A stretch of DNA of 64,000 nt from Escherichia fergusonii ATCC 35469 (GCF_000026225.1 NC_011740.1:3720001-3784000); one strand, 5' to 3'. Shown: positions 8,315 to 17,684, counted from the first letter of the stretch. The notes: generated by a model from the sequence alone, not told the origin. A program made the numbers and translations.

Positions 8315-9808
8315 TCAGGCGTTTTTACCGTTGTTGAAGATGGCCAGTTCATCCCAGATGGCGTCAATATGCGCGACAACATCCGGATCTTTTTTGATGG
8401 GACGCCCCCACTCACGCTGAGTTTCCCCCGGCCATTTATTCGTGGCATCCAGCCCCATTTTTGAACCCAGCCCGGAAACAGGCGAGGCAAAATCCAGATA
8501 ATCAATGGGCGTGTTTTCGACCAACACCGTATCCCGCGCCGGGTCCATACGGGTGGTAATCGCCCAAATCACATCGTTCCAGTCGCGTGCGTTGACGTCA
8601 TCATCACAAACGATCACAAATTTAGTGTACATAAACTGGCGTAAGAACGACCAGACGCCCATCATGACGCGCTTCGCGTGTCCGGCGTACTGTTTTTTGA
8701 TTGTCACTACCGCCAGACGATAAGAACAGCCTTCCGGCGGCAGGTAAAAATCGACAATTTCCGGGAACTGTTTTTGCAGAATCGGCACGAACACTTCGTT
8801 CAACGCTACGCCCAGTACCGCGGGTTCATCTGGCGGACGCCCGGTATAGGTGGAATGGTAAATCGCATCTTCACGCTGGGTAATATGCGTCACGGTGAAT
8901 ACCGGGAAACTATCGACTTCGTTATAGTAACCGGTGTGGTCGCCATACGGCCCTTCCGGCGCCGTTTCGCCTTGTTCGATATACCCTTCCAGCACAATCT
9001 CCGCACTGGCGGGCACTTCAAGGTCATTGGAGATACACTTCACCACTTCGGTCTTGGTGCCGCGCAGCAATCCGGCAAACGCATACTCTGAAAGCGTATC
9101 CGGAACGGGGGTGACTGCACCGAGAATCGTGGCGGGATCGGCACCCAGCGCCACAGAAACCGGGAAACGTTCGCCCGGATGCGCCGCACACCACTCCTGA
9201 TAATCCAGCGCGCCGCCGCGATGCGACAGCCAGCGCATAATCAGTTTGTTTTTACCAATCAGCTGCTGGCGATAAATGCCCAAATTCTGCCGCTCTTTAT
9301 GTGGGCCGCGCGTTACGGTCAGCCCCCAGGTAATCAGCGGCGCGGCATCTTCCGGCCAGCAGGTCATAATGGGAATGCGATTGAGATCGACGTCATCGCC
9401 AGAGACGATTTTTTGTTGGCAGGGCGCACCACGCAGTCGCTTTGTCGGCATGTTCAATACTTGCTTAAACTGCGGCAGTTTATCAAACAGGTCGCGGAAA
9501 CCTTTTGGCGGCTCCGGCTCTTTCAGAAACGCCAATAATTTACCCACTTCACGCAGCGCCGAAACATCTTCCTGCCCCATGCCCATCGCCACGCGCTTTG
9601 GCGTACCGAACAGGTTGCACAGCACCGGCATTGAGTAGCCTTTAGGGTTTTCGAACAACAACGCAGGCCCACCGGCACGCAAAGTGCGGTCAGCAATTTC
9701 AGTGATTTCCAGATGCGGATCCACCGGGAGCGTGATACGTTTTAGCTCACCCTGCTGTTCAAGCAGCGTCAGGAAGTCGCGTAAATCGTTATATTTCATG
9801 GCGTCCAT
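8315..9808 (-). CDS. ubiD: 3-octaprenyl-4-hydroxybenzoate decarboxylase
   Basis: 497 aa, the E. coli length, starting MDAMKYNDLRDFLTLLEQQG. UbiD-family motifs: TWGLTVTRGPHKERQNLG, EGPYGDHTGYYNE and TGRPPDEPAVLG. It decarboxylates the ring of the ubiquinone precursor in the cytoplasm using prenylated FMN made by UbiX. Two in-frame ATG codons lie close together at the start (MDAM); I keep the first, as in E. coli. It is read toward fre. Confidence 0.97.
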   Translation of the reverse strand: MDAMKYNDLRDFLTLLEQQGELKRITLPVDPHLEITEIADRTLRAGGPALLFENPKGYSMPVLCNLFGTPKRVAMGMGQEDVSALREVGKLLAFLKEPEPPKGFRDLFDKLPQFKQVLNMPTKRLRGAPCQQKIVSGDDVDLNRIPIMTCWPEDAAPLITWGLTVTRGPHKERQNLGIYRQQLIGKNKLIMRWLSHRGGALDYQEWCAAHPGERFPVSVALGADPATILGAVTPVPDTLSEYAFAGLLRGTKTEVVKCISNDLEVPASAEIVLEGYIEQGETAPEGPYGDHTGYYNEVDSFPVFTVTHITQREDAIYHSTYTGRPPDEPAVLGVALNEVFVPILQKQFPEIVDFYLPPEGCSYRLAVVTIKKQYAGHAKRVMMGVWSFLRQFMYTKFVIVCDDDVNARDWNDVIWAITTRMDPARDTVLVENTPIDYLDFASPVSGLGSKMGLDATNKWPGETQREWGRPIKKDPDVVAHIDAIWDELAIFNNGKNA

Positions 9809-9974
9809 TGTAGCCTCTTAATCTGCGCCCATTATACGGCGTTCATCTTTGCGATGCTGTAAATTTGTTAAATTAGCGTGAACTCTGACGGTATAACGCA
9901 AACCGGGGAATATAATTAACTTAGCGCAAAGCTTTTGCTATCCTTGCGCCCCGATTAAACGGATAAGAGTCATT

Positions 9975-10463
9975 ATGCAATCCTGGTATTTACTGTACTG
10001 CAAGCGCGGGCAACTTCAACGTGCCCAGGAACACCTTGAGAGACAAGCGGTTAATTGCCTGGCTCCGATGATCACCCTGGAAAAAATCGTACGGGGTAAA
10101 CGTACCGCAGTCAGTGAACCGTTATTCCCTAACTACCTGTTTGTGGAATTTGATCCAGAAGTGATTCATACCACGACTATCAGTGCTACACGTGGCGTCA
10201 GCCACTTTGTGCGCTTTGGTGCCTCACCTGCGATAGTCCCATCAGCGGTAATCCATCAGCTTTCTATCTACAAACCCGAAGGTATCGTTGATCCGGGAAC
10301 GCCGTACCCAGGCGATCAGGTGATCATCACCGAAGGCGCTTTCGAAGGTTTTCAGGCCATTTTCTCCGAGCCTGATGGTGAAGCTCGTTCAATGCTATTG
10401 CTTAACCTTATCAATAAAGAGGTTAAACATAGTGTGAAGAATACCGAATTCCGCAAAATCTAG
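9975..10463 (+). CDS. rfaH: Transcription antitermination / virulence regulator RfaH (NusG paralogue)
   Basis: 162 aa, starting MQSWYLLYCKRGQLQRAQEH. NusG-like N-terminal domain (1-100) that binds RNA polymerase at ops sites, then a KOW domain with PGDQVIITEGAFEGFQAIF. RfaH lets polymerase read through long operons for LPS core, capsule, haemolysin and F pilus, and its KOW domain recruits the ribosome by switching from helices to a beta barrel. The linker (YKPEGIVDPGTPYPGD) and C-terminus (RKI) differ from K-12 as I recall it. Its stop codon lies in a CTAG shared with the stop of tatD on the other strand. Confidence 0.97.
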   Translation: MQSWYLLYCKRGQLQRAQEHLERQAVNCLAPMITLEKIVRGKRTAVSEPLFPNYLFVEFDPEVIHTTTISATRGVSHFVRFGASPAIVPSAVIHQLSIYKPEGIVDPGTPYPGDQVIITEGAFEGFQAIFSEPDGEARSMLLLNLINKEVKHSVKNTEFRKI

Positions 10464-11242
10464 AACGAAATCCCAAACAGTGTTTTGACGTTTGTATCTG
10501 TTGTAGCGGCCAGACACGCGGCATCTTCTCCACGCCATTGCGCAATTCGTTGCAGAATATGGGGCAAATACGCAGGTTCATTGCGCCGGGATGTTGGCTT
10601 CGGCGTGAGATCACGTGGGAGCAAATAGGGCGCATCGGTTTCGATAAGCAATTTCTCCGCCGGAATCAACGGTAACAGCTCGCGCAATTCCAGCCCACGT
10701 CGCTCATCACAGACCCAACCGGTAATACCAATATAAATCCCACGCGCCACGCACGCCTGCATCTCTTCGCGCGTTCCGGTAAAACAGTGCAACACTGCAC
10801 CAGGTAGTTTCTCCAGCCACGGTTCCAGCAAGGTGATAAATCGCTCGTGGGCATCACGACAATGCATAAATACCGGCATGTTTAATTCAGCGGCAATGCG
10901 CAACTGGGCGACAAAGGCACGTTCCTGCTCTTCCGGTGTAGAAAAGTTACGGTTAAAGTCGAGGCCACACTCACCAATCGCCACCACTTCTGGCTGCGCG
11001 GCAAGCTCAATAATTGCTTCTTCGGTCGCAGCTTGCCACTGGCTGCTGTCGTGAGGATGCACACCCGCTGTTGACCAACAGTGCGGGTAATGACGTGCCA
11101 GCTTTTGCGCCTGCTGGCTTTCACGCAGGTTAGTGCCGGTGATGAGCAGCCCATTAACGCCCGCAGCAAAAGCGCGCGTTACGATATCATCACGATCTTT
11201 CGCAAATTGCGAGCTGGTCAAATTAACGCCAATATCAAACAT
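10460..11242 (-). CDS. tatD: TatD, 3'-5' DNA/RNA exonuclease of the TatD metal-dependent hydrolase family
   Basis: Start at MFDIGVNLTSSQFAKDRDD (260 aa, E. coli length). Metal-binding motifs: GVHPHD, GECGLDFNRNFS, MHCRDAHE, LHCFTG and ETDAPYLLPR. It is a Mg2+-dependent nuclease linked to repair of oxidised DNA and not needed for Tat export despite its place after tatABC. It converges on rfaH with a 4-bp overlap; both genes stop within CTAG. A hairpin separates it from tatC, so it may be expressed less than tatABC. Confidence 0.96.
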   Translation of the reverse strand: MFDIGVNLTSSQFAKDRDDIVTRAFAAGVNGLLITGTNLRESQQAQKLARHYPHCWSTAGVHPHDSSQWQAATEEAIIELAAQPEVVAIGECGLDFNRNFSTPEEQERAFVAQLRIAAELNMPVFMHCRDAHERFITLLEPWLEKLPGAVLHCFTGTREEMQACVARGIYIGITGWVCDERRGLELRELLPLIPAEKLLIETDAPYLLPRDLTPKPTSRRNEPAYLPHILQRIAQWRGEDAACLAATTDTNVKTLFGISF

Positions 11243-11258
11243 CCTGCTCTCCATATGA

Positions 11259-11280
11259 CAACCGCCCTGACGGGCGGTTG
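11259..11280 (-). terminator. Hairpin between tatC and tatD
   Basis: Perfect 9-bp inverted repeat, CAACCGCCC (11259-11267) and GGGCGGTTG (11272-11280), with a 4-nt loop. There is no T-run on either side, so it may attenuate or stabilise rather than fully terminate. Confidence 0.55.
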
Positions 11281-11283
11281 AAT

Positions 11284-12057
11284 TTATTCAGTTTTTTCGC
11301 TTTCTGCTTCAGCATCATTTTCTTCTTCCCGGTTTCGGCCTTTACCAACATAAAAGCGTGAGAAGAAGACACCAATTTCAAACAAGCAGTACATCGGGAT
11401 CGCCAACAGCGTTTGCGAGAAAACATCTGGCGGTGTCAGCAGCATCCCGACGACGAATGCGCCAACCAGCACATACGGACGTTTTCTACGCAAGTCTTCT
11501 GGTGTGGTGATTCCCATCCAGCACAGCAGCACAATCGCCACAGGCACTTCAAAGGAAACACCAAACGCCATAAACAACGCCATGACGAAACTCAGATAGC
11601 TGGCGATATCGGTAGATACCTGTACCCCTTCTGGCGCGGTATTGGCGAGGAAGCCAAATGCCAGCGGGAAGACAACGAAATAGGCAAATGCCATACCGAT
11701 ATAAAAAAGCAGAGAGCTTGAAATCAGCAACGGCACCACCAGGCGTCGTTCATGCTTATACAGCGCAGGGGCAATAAATGCCCATACCTGATAGAGAATC
11801 ACTGGCGCAGACAAGATCAGCGACACCATAAAGGTCAGCTTGATCGGCGTAAAGAACGGTGAGGCCACGTCGGTGGCGATCATCGTTGAACCTTGCGGTA
11901 ACTGCTTGATCAGTGGCGCAGACACCAGGTGATAGATGTCATTGGCGAAATAGACCAGACACAGGAATATCACGATTACCGCGATAATGCAGTTCAGCAG
12001 ACGCTTACGCAGCTCAATCAGATGCGTGATAAGCGGTTGAGTATCTTCTACAGACAT
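11284..12057 (-). CDS. tatC: Sec-independent protein translocase subunit TatC
   Basis: 257 aa starting MSVEDTQPLITHLIELRKRL. Polytopic inner-membrane protein with six membrane segments. The N-terminal LITHLIELRKRLL and the loop with ASPFFTPIKL are TatC hallmarks; together with TatB it forms the receptor for twin-arginine signal peptides. The C-terminal tail is acidic (EEENDAEAESEKTE). It lies 2 bp after tatB in the tatABC operon. Confidence 0.98.
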   Translation of the reverse strand: MSVEDTQPLITHLIELRKRLLNCIIAVIVIFLCLVYFANDIYHLVSAPLIKQLPQGSTMIATDVASPFFTPIKLTFMVSLILSAPVILYQVWAFIAPALYKHERRLVVPLLISSSLLFYIGMAFAYFVVFPLAFGFLANTAPEGVQVSTDIASYLSFVMALFMAFGVSFEVPVAIVLLCWMGITTPEDLRRKRPYVLVGAFVVGMLLTPPDVFSQTLLAIPMYCLFEIGVFFSRFYVGKGRNREEENDAEAESEKTE

Positions 12058-12059
12058 GT

Positions 12060-12584
12060 TTACGGTTTATCACTCGACGAAGGGGAAGGCGCAGCGGTTT
12101 TCAGTTCAGCGTCCGGCGCATCCGCAGCAGATTTTACCTCTGGTGCAGGCTTTGTCTCAGGCTTTTGTTCCGGTGAACTGGCCTGATGCTCTGCAGCAGC
12201 TGGCGTGACGCCCTCGTGGGCAGTTTCATTGCCTTTCACCACCGGATTATGGATGGTATGCGCTTCATCGCTCGCCTTTTCAGGATCGTTAACGCTATAA
12301 GAACGTTTCATCGATTCCGCAGCCTGACGCAGTTCATCCATAGACGCTTTCAGTTCTGGCGTCAGGTTAGTCAGACTCGCTTTTTCAACCTTTTTCAGGC
12401 TGTCCTGAAACTCCTGGAGTTTTAACTCCTGGGTCAGTTCGTTCTGCACCGTCGTTGCCAGTGAACGCAACGCGCGAACCCAGCCCGCTACCGTTTTTAC
12501 TGCCACAGGCAAACGTTGCGGCCCCAGTACCACGAGGCCGATGATGAATACCAATAGCAGTTCGCTAAAACCGATATCAAACAC
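12060..12584 (-). CDS. tatB: Sec-independent protein translocase subunit TatB
   Basis: 174 aa, three more than in K-12 as I recall. One N-terminal membrane helix (MFDIGFSELLLVFIIGLVVL), the GPQRLPVAVK hinge, an amphipathic helix, a helical region to about residue 110, then a flexible Ala/Pro/Glu-rich tail. The tail (for example PETKPAPEVKSAADAPDAEL) is where it differs most from K-12. It forms the Tat receptor complex with TatC. 3 bp follow tatA and 2 bp precede tatC. Confidence 0.97.
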   Translation of the reverse strand: MFDIGFSELLLVFIIGLVVLGPQRLPVAVKTVAGWVRALRSLATTVQNELTQELKLQEFQDSLKKVEKASLTNLTPELKASMDELRQAAESMKRSYSVNDPEKASDEAHTIHNPVVKGNETAHEGVTPAAAEHQASSPEQKPETKPAPEVKSAADAPDAELKTAAPSPSSSDKP

Positions 12585-12587
12585 GGA

Positions 12588-12857
12588 TTACACCTGCTCT
12601 TTATCGTGGCGCTTTGCGTCTTCTGTTTTAGCCTGTTCCTGTTTGACATCAGCCTGCTTATCAGTAATAGATTTTGCAGTAAAATCAGCGTCCTGACTGG
12701 TTTTGTCCTGCTTTGGCTCATCATCGCTCATAGCTTTTTTAAAGCCTTTGATCGATGCACCAAGATCGGAACCGATGGAGCCGAGCTTTTTGGTGCCAAA
12801 AAGCAGTACAACGATGACGGCAATAATCAACAACTGCCAAATACTGATACCACCCAT
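12588..12857 (-). CDS. tatA: Sec-independent protein translocase subunit TatA
   Basis: 89 aa, starting MGGISIWQLLIIAVIVVLLF. One membrane helix, the FGTKKLGSIGSDLG hinge and amphipathic helix, then a charged tail. TatA oligomerises into the protein-conducting element of the twin-arginine system. First gene of tatABC(D), directly after ubiB on the same strand with a gap of 78 bp. Confidence 0.98.
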   Translation of the reverse strand: MGGISIWQLLIIAVIVVLLFGTKKLGSIGSDLGASIKGFKKAMSDDEPKQDKTSQDADFTAKSITDKQADVKQEQAKTEDAKRHDKEQV

Positions 12858-12935
12858 ACATGTTCCTCTGTGGTAGATGATGAATTAATAAAGCCGCATT
12901 ATACGTTACACGGCCCGCCTTGAGCGATGAAAAAA

Positions 12936-14576
12936 TCAGCGTGTTTTGCGCCAACCGACAAACCATGCGACCAGACCAGCTGCCATTAACCAGCCGGGCA
13001 TCAGGCCCCATTCAGGTCGGCTAACCAGCAAAAATGTGCCACTTAATACTAAAGTCGCGCCAATCCCTAATAAATAGCGAGATTGCCCCTGACGCACATG
13101 ATTGGACTGTAACTCGCGCGCAATCTTATCAACACTGTGCTGCAAATACTTGCCCTGGCGCAAACTGTCGTAAACCAGTTCAGGCAGTTCTGGCATTTTT
13201 TCGACCCAGAACGGTGCTTTTTCCTTTAATGCTCTCACCAGCGCAGGAATACCGACCTGATCTTTAATCCACGACTCCAGGAAGGGCTTCGCCGTTTTCC
13301 ATAAATCGAGCTGCGGATAAAGCTGGCGGCCTACCCCTTCGATATAGAGCAAGGTTTTCTGGAGTAACACCAATTGCGGCTGCACTTCCATATTGAAGCG
13401 ACGCGCCGTATTAAACAGATTTAACAGCACATGTCCAAACGAAATTTCGGCCAGCGGTTTCTCAAAGATAGGTTCACAGACCGTACGAATGGCAAATTCG
13501 AACTCTTCAACATTGGTATCTGGCGGCACCCAGCCAGAATCGACGTGTAGCTCTGCCACTTTGCGATAGTCGCGATTAAAGAAGGCGATAAAGTTTTCTG
13601 CCAGATAGCGTTTATCTTCTTTGTTTAGCGAGCCGACAATCCCGCAATCAATGCCGATATATTTTGGGTTTTCCGGGTGTTCATAGCTTACGAAGATGTT
13701 GCCAGGATGCATATCGGCATGGAAAAAGCTGTCGCGAAAGACCTGAGTGAAGAACACCTGCACGCCGCGTTCCGCCAGCAATTTCATGTTGGTGCCGTTT
13801 TTCTCCAGCGCCGCGACATCAGAAACCGGAATGCCGTAAATACGCTCCATCACCATCATCCCTTCACTGCAATAGTCAGGGTAAACTTCCGGGATGTAGA
13901 GCATCGGGCTGTCTTCAAAATTGCGCCGAAGCTGAATGGCGTTGGCAGATTCCCGCAGCAAATTCAGTTCGTCGATCAACGTTTTTTCGTACTCGCGCAC
14001 CACTTCGGTTGGGCGTAGACGACGACCATCCGGCAGCAAACGCGGTACCCAACGAGCCAGACGGTAGATAAGTTTCAGGTCTGCTTTAATGACCGGCAAA
14101 ATATCCGGGCGGATGACTTTAATTACCACCTCTTTGCCATTCGATTTCAGCCGTGCAGTATGAACCTGGGCAATAGAAGCCGAAGCCAGCGGCTTAATAT
14201 CAAAATCATCAAACCAGGCTTCCACCGGCAGGCCGCCCATTGCTGCTTCAATCTGTTGCTTCGCCAGTCTGCCATCAAATGGCGCAACTTTGTCCTGCAA
14301 TAACGCCAGTTGATCGGCAATATGTGGCGGGAACAGGTCGCGGCGGGTAGATAACATCTGCCCGAACTTAATCCACACCGGCCCCAGTTCTTGTAGAGCC
14401 AGTCGTAGTCGCTCACCTAATGGTTTGTCTTTATGCCGATTCGGCATCCAGAATAATGAGTATCGCCATAGCCGTAACGGCAGGGTGATACGCATTTTAG
14501 GGATCAGTTCATCAAGTCCGTAGCTTAAAAAAGTGCGAATGATGAAATATAGGCGCCGTACTTCACCTGGCGTCAT
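12936..14576 (-). CDS. ubiB: UbiB, ABC1/ADCK/UbiB atypical kinase-like protein of ubiquinone synthesis
   Basis: 546 aa, starting MTPGEVRRLYFIIRTFLSYG. The KxGQ motif GPVWIKFGQMLSTRRDLFP, the alanine-rich loop PLASASIAQVHTA and HADMHPGNIF are diagnostic of the family. Two hydrophobic helices at the C-terminus (about 498-540) anchor it in the inner membrane. It is needed for ubiquinone synthesis; its ATPase activity is thought to help extract lipid intermediates for the Ubi complex. The start overlaps the ubiJ stop (ATGA). Confidence 0.97.
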   Translation of the reverse strand: MTPGEVRRLYFIIRTFLSYGLDELIPKMRITLPLRLWRYSLFWMPNRHKDKPLGERLRLALQELGPVWIKFGQMLSTRRDLFPPHIADQLALLQDKVAPFDGRLAKQQIEAAMGGLPVEAWFDDFDIKPLASASIAQVHTARLKSNGKEVVIKVIRPDILPVIKADLKLIYRLARWVPRLLPDGRRLRPTEVVREYEKTLIDELNLLRESANAIQLRRNFEDSPMLYIPEVYPDYCSEGMMVMERIYGIPVSDVAALEKNGTNMKLLAERGVQVFFTQVFRDSFFHADMHPGNIFVSYEHPENPKYIGIDCGIVGSLNKEDKRYLAENFIAFFNRDYRKVAELHVDSGWVPPDTNVEEFEFAIRTVCEPIFEKPLAEISFGHVLLNLFNTARRFNMEVQPQLVLLQKTLLYIEGVGRQLYPQLDLWKTAKPFLESWIKDQVGIPALVRALKEKAPFWVEKMPELPELVYDSLRQGKYLQHSVDKIARELQSNHVRQGQSRYLLGIGATLVLSGTFLLVSRPEWGLMPGWLMAAGLVAWFVGWRKTR

Positions 14577-15178
14577 TTAACCTCCAGTTTTTCCAGCCGT
14601 TTGGTCAGGGAATCCACGGCACGTTCAACGGCTGCCGTTTCTTCCGCAAACCAGGCTACTTCAAGTGGACCTGGCGCCATACGCCACTCTTCGGTAATGG
14701 CTTCCGCCACGTAACGTTGCTGGCGTTTAATGCCGTGATGCAAGAACTTCGCGCCTCCACGCAAGGCTTTGCTGATACCTTCAGCGGCGATATCACCGGT
14801 ATAAGGCGCTAGCAATTCTGCTGGGTCAAACTCGGCCAGATCTGCCAGTGCAACGAAGTTCTGCACCACCTGAATATCGCCCTGTACTTCCAGCTCACCG
14901 CTGCGAATTAACGCGGCAAGCTGCTGGCGATCGCGAAGTTTCGGCAACACGCTGGCGTAGGCGATAACGGTGCAGTCAGCATCTCCTGCCCATTCACCCA
15001 GCACATCGACCTGGCGTTCGCTGAACACCAGAATCAATGACGTCGAAAAGCCTTTTACCTCCACGCGCAAAACTTTACCCAGCAGACGCGAGCGGGCCGT
15101 TTTCAGCGCGGGTGAGCGATACAGGAAGGTGTTGAGCAGACTTTCAATTCCTGCCGTCACTAAAGGTTTAAAAGGCAT
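14573..15178 (-). CDS. ubiJ: UbiJ, ubiquinone biosynthesis accessory factor (SCP2 domain)
   Basis: 201 aa from MPFKPLVTAGIESLLNTFLY, the E. coli length; the frame stays open upstream through the end of ubiE, so the conserved start is used. SCP2-like lipid-binding N-terminal domain, then a C-terminal coiled coil (ETAAVERAVDSLTKRLEKLE). UbiJ forms the scaffold of the cytosolic Ubi complex with UbiK. The ATGA overlap with ubiB implies coupled translation. In E. coli a small RNA, EsrE, has been mapped to the 3' half of this locus; the region is conserved here, but I cannot demonstrate the RNA from sequence. Confidence 0.96.
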   Translation of the reverse strand: MPFKPLVTAGIESLLNTFLYRSPALKTARSRLLGKVLRVEVKGFSTSLILVFSERQVDVLGEWAGDADCTVIAYASVLPKLRDRQQLAALIRSGELEVQGDIQVVQNFVALADLAEFDPAELLAPYTGDIAAEGISKALRGGAKFLHHGIKRQQRYVAEAITEEWRMAPGPLEVAWFAEETAAVERAVDSLTKRLEKLEVK

Positions 15179-15191
15179 TTCCGGTCTCCTG

Positions 15192-15947
15192 TCAGAACTT
15201 ATAACCACGATGCAGCGCCACAACACCTGCCGTCAGGTTGTAATAGTCAACGCTTTCAAAGCCTGCGTCTTCCATCATTGCTTTCAGAGTATCCTGATCA
15301 GGATGCATACGGATGGATTCCGCCAGATAACGGTAGCTATCGGCGTCATTTGCGACCAGCGAACCGATACGCGGCAGGATATGGAATGAATATGCGTCGT
15401 AGGCTTTGCTTAACGGTTCAATAATCGGTTTGGAGAATTCAAGCACCAACAGGCGACCGCCTGGTTTCAGCACTCGATACATGGAACGCAGCGCTTTCTC
15501 TTTTTCGGTAACGTTACGCAGCCCAAAAGAAATAGTAATGCAATCAAAGGTGTTATCCGGGAATGGCAGCGCTTCGGCGTTTGCCTGCACATATTCCACA
15601 TTCCCAATTACACCGATATTGCGCAGCTTTTCGCGGCCCATTTTGAGCATCGATTCGTTGATATCGGCAAGGACGACTTTACCGGTTTCGCCCACCATGC
15701 GGGAGAATTTAGCTGTCAGATCGCCCGTACCGCCCGCCAGGTCGAGGACAGTTTGTCCACGGCGTACGCCACTGCAATCAATCGTGAAGCGTTTCCACAA
15801 ACGATGTATGCCAAAAGACATCAAATCATTCATGACATCGTATTTCGATGCCACGGAATGGAAAACATGGGCGACCATATCCGCTTTTTGTTCCTTCGCG
15901 ACGGTCTGAAAACCAAAGTGCGTCGTTTCTTGTGACTTATCCACCAT
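15192..15947 (-). CDS. ubiE: Ubiquinone/menaquinone C-methyltransferase
   Basis: 251 aa, starting MVDKSQETTHFGFQTVAKEQ. SAM-binding motif I is VLDLAGGTGDLTAKFS; UbiE signatures DVMNDLMSFGIHRLWKR and GLRNVTEKEKALRSMYRVLK are present. It methylates both demethylmenaquinol and 2-octaprenyl-6-methoxy-1,4-benzoquinol. First gene of ubiE-ubiJ-ubiB, 13 bp before ubiJ. Confidence 0.98.
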   Translation of the reverse strand: MVDKSQETTHFGFQTVAKEQKADMVAHVFHSVASKYDVMNDLMSFGIHRLWKRFTIDCSGVRRGQTVLDLAGGTGDLTAKFSRMVGETGKVVLADINESMLKMGREKLRNIGVIGNVEYVQANAEALPFPDNTFDCITISFGLRNVTEKEKALRSMYRVLKPGGRLLVLEFSKPIIEPLSKAYDAYSFHILPRIGSLVANDADSYRYLAESIRMHPDQDTLKAMMEDAGFESVDYYNLTAGVVALHRGYKF

Positions 15948-16041
15948 CTCAGTGCCTGCTCATCAAAAAATTGTTCCAGAAGTGTAACAGATTGGGCGTC
16001 ATTGCCCTACATTTCCGCCCGGCCTCACTACCCCCAAAGAG

Positions 16042-17469
16042 CTAGTGCGACTGTTGATTATATTCTTCATCGCGTTGATAAACTTCATCATTCGGCTGCT
16101 CCGGAACTGATCGTAAACGGTACTCCTCATCCTGGTTTACCGCCTGATCAGTCAATTCAGGATTAATCTCGCGTTTAATTTCTACCCCTAAACCGCGAAA
16201 CGCTTCTGCCTGCGCCAGCACATTTCCGCGACCTGAAGAGAGTTTTTTCATTGCCTGACGATAGTTGTCCTGTGCTTTGTCCAGACTTTGACCGATCGCG
16301 GACATATCATCGACAAACAAGCGCATTTTGTCGTACAACTTGCTGGCGCGATCGGCTATTTTCTGAGCGTTGCGGCTTTGATGCTCATAGCGCCAGAGGT
16401 TGGCGATAGTGCGCAGCGCCACCAGCAGCGTGGTCGGGCTAACCAGCATGATATTGTTTTTCAACGCTTCGGTGATCAGCTCCGGCTGGCGGTCAAGCGC
16501 CAGTAAAAAAGCGGGTTCAACAGGGATAAACATCAGCACGTAATCCAGGGTTCGCAGCCCCGGCAGTTGTTGATAATCTTTGCGCCCCAGTAAGCGGATA
16601 TGGTTACGCACCGACGCGATATGCTCCTGTAGCGCGCTTTCACGTGCGTAGTCATCTTCAGCGTTGAAATAACGTTCATAGGCAACCAGCGTCATTTTGG
16701 CGTCGATCACCACATCTTTGCCCTGCGGCAACCGCACAATGACATCTGGTTGCATTCGCGAACGCGTGTCGGTTTCGATGCTCACCTGAGTCTGATATTC
16801 ATACCCTTCACGCAGACCAGACGCCTCCAGTACGCGGGTTAGCACCACTTCGCCCCAGTTGCCCTGGGTTTTATTGTCGCCTTTCAGGGCGCGAGTGAGG
16901 TTAATGGCTTCCTGGGCCATTTGCGCATTAAGCTGCTGGAGATTGCGGATTTCATGCGCCAGCGTATGGCGTTCTTGTGCTTCTTTACCAAAGCTCTCCT
17001 GAACCTGACGGCGAAAACCGTCCAGTTGTTCACGTAGCGGCGACAACAGGCTGTTCAGACTCTGACGGTTTTGCTCATCAACCCGGCGATTGCTGTGCTC
17101 GAAAATACGGTTGGCGAGGTTTTCAAACTGCTCACTGAGGCGCTGTTCGCTGTTGATCATTTGGCGAATTTTATCGTCAGCATGTTGCTGCGCAGCTTCC
17201 ATCCGCGTGGTGACTTCACGCAGATCCGCCTCCAGCGAGGTGTTAATGCTTTGCAGACTGCGCACTTCATTATTGAGTAACTCGCACTCAGCACGCCAAT
17301 GTTCGCTTTGGGTAATTTGTTGTTTTGCCGCACTTAACTCCGCGACCATCTCTTCACGTTCAGCGAATTGCTCGGCTTTTTGCTGCGCATGCTGATAACT
17401 GGCAATCAGCCAGCCAATCGCCACGCTCACCAACGCAATAACTGCGTAAACCATGATTGAGATATCCAC
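16042..17469 (-). CDS. rmuC: RmuC, DNA recombination limiting protein
   Basis: GTG start at 17469 with GGAGG just upstream gives 475 aa, the E. coli length; a longer open frame exists upstream but lacks family similarity. One N-terminal membrane segment (IMVYAVIALVSVAIGWLIA), a long coiled coil to about residue 190, then the conserved core with GNWGEVVLTRVLEASGLREG and VVIDAKMTLVAYERY, a nuclease-like fold. It limits inversions at short inverted repeats and has been tied to phage defence in recent work (family knowledge). The upstream flank is the accessory IclR cassette, read divergently. Confidence 0.95.
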   Translation of the reverse strand: MDISIMVYAVIALVSVAIGWLIASYQHAQQKAEQFAEREEMVAELSAAKQQITQSEHWRAECELLNNEVRSLQSINTSLEADLREVTTRMEAAQQHADDKIRQMINSEQRLSEQFENLANRIFEHSNRRVDEQNRQSLNSLLSPLREQLDGFRRQVQESFGKEAQERHTLAHEIRNLQQLNAQMAQEAINLTRALKGDNKTQGNWGEVVLTRVLEASGLREGYEYQTQVSIETDTRSRMQPDVIVRLPQGKDVVIDAKMTLVAYERYFNAEDDYARESALQEHIASVRNHIRLLGRKDYQQLPGLRTLDYVLMFIPVEPAFLLALDRQPELITEALKNNIMLVSPTTLLVALRTIANLWRYEHQSRNAQKIADRASKLYDKMRLFVDDMSAIGQSLDKAQDNYRQAMKKLSSGRGNVLAQAEAFRGLGVEIKREINPELTDQAVNQDEEYRLRSVPEQPNDEVYQRDEEYNQQSH

Positions 17470-17587
17470 AACGCCTCCAGCCTCATTACTTACCCGCACA
17501 AAATAGAATTGTGCTGTACAAACGTCCAGTTTGAAAGAAGTTTCCTGCGAGGCGCTACGCAAAACGATCGTTAATTTTCATTATTTT

Positions 17588-17625
17588 ATCCCACAATATG
17601 AGATGAAGTTTATATTGTGGGATAT
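17588..17625. promoter_or_regulatory. Probable IclR operator (perfect inverted repeat)
   Basis: Arms TATCCCACAATAT (17588-17600) and ATATTGTGGGATA (17613-17625) are perfect reverse complements, 12 bp apart, in the rmuC-IclR divergent gap 60-97 bp before the regulator. A looser related block, TATGTGGAAC, follows at about 17647-17656. The position and symmetry fit autoregulation by the adjacent IclR protein; assignment is inference. Confidence 0.6.
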
Positions 17626-17684
17626 ATCACCTTTTCCCCACTTCATTATGTGGAACACTTCAGCAATATCATCAGGAGAAACGT

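Noticed and set aside
14573..14900. EsrE small RNA as a separate feature
   Set aside because: Reported for the ubiJ locus in E. coli, but its ends and promoter cannot be fixed from this sequence by eye, so it is mentioned only under ubiJ.
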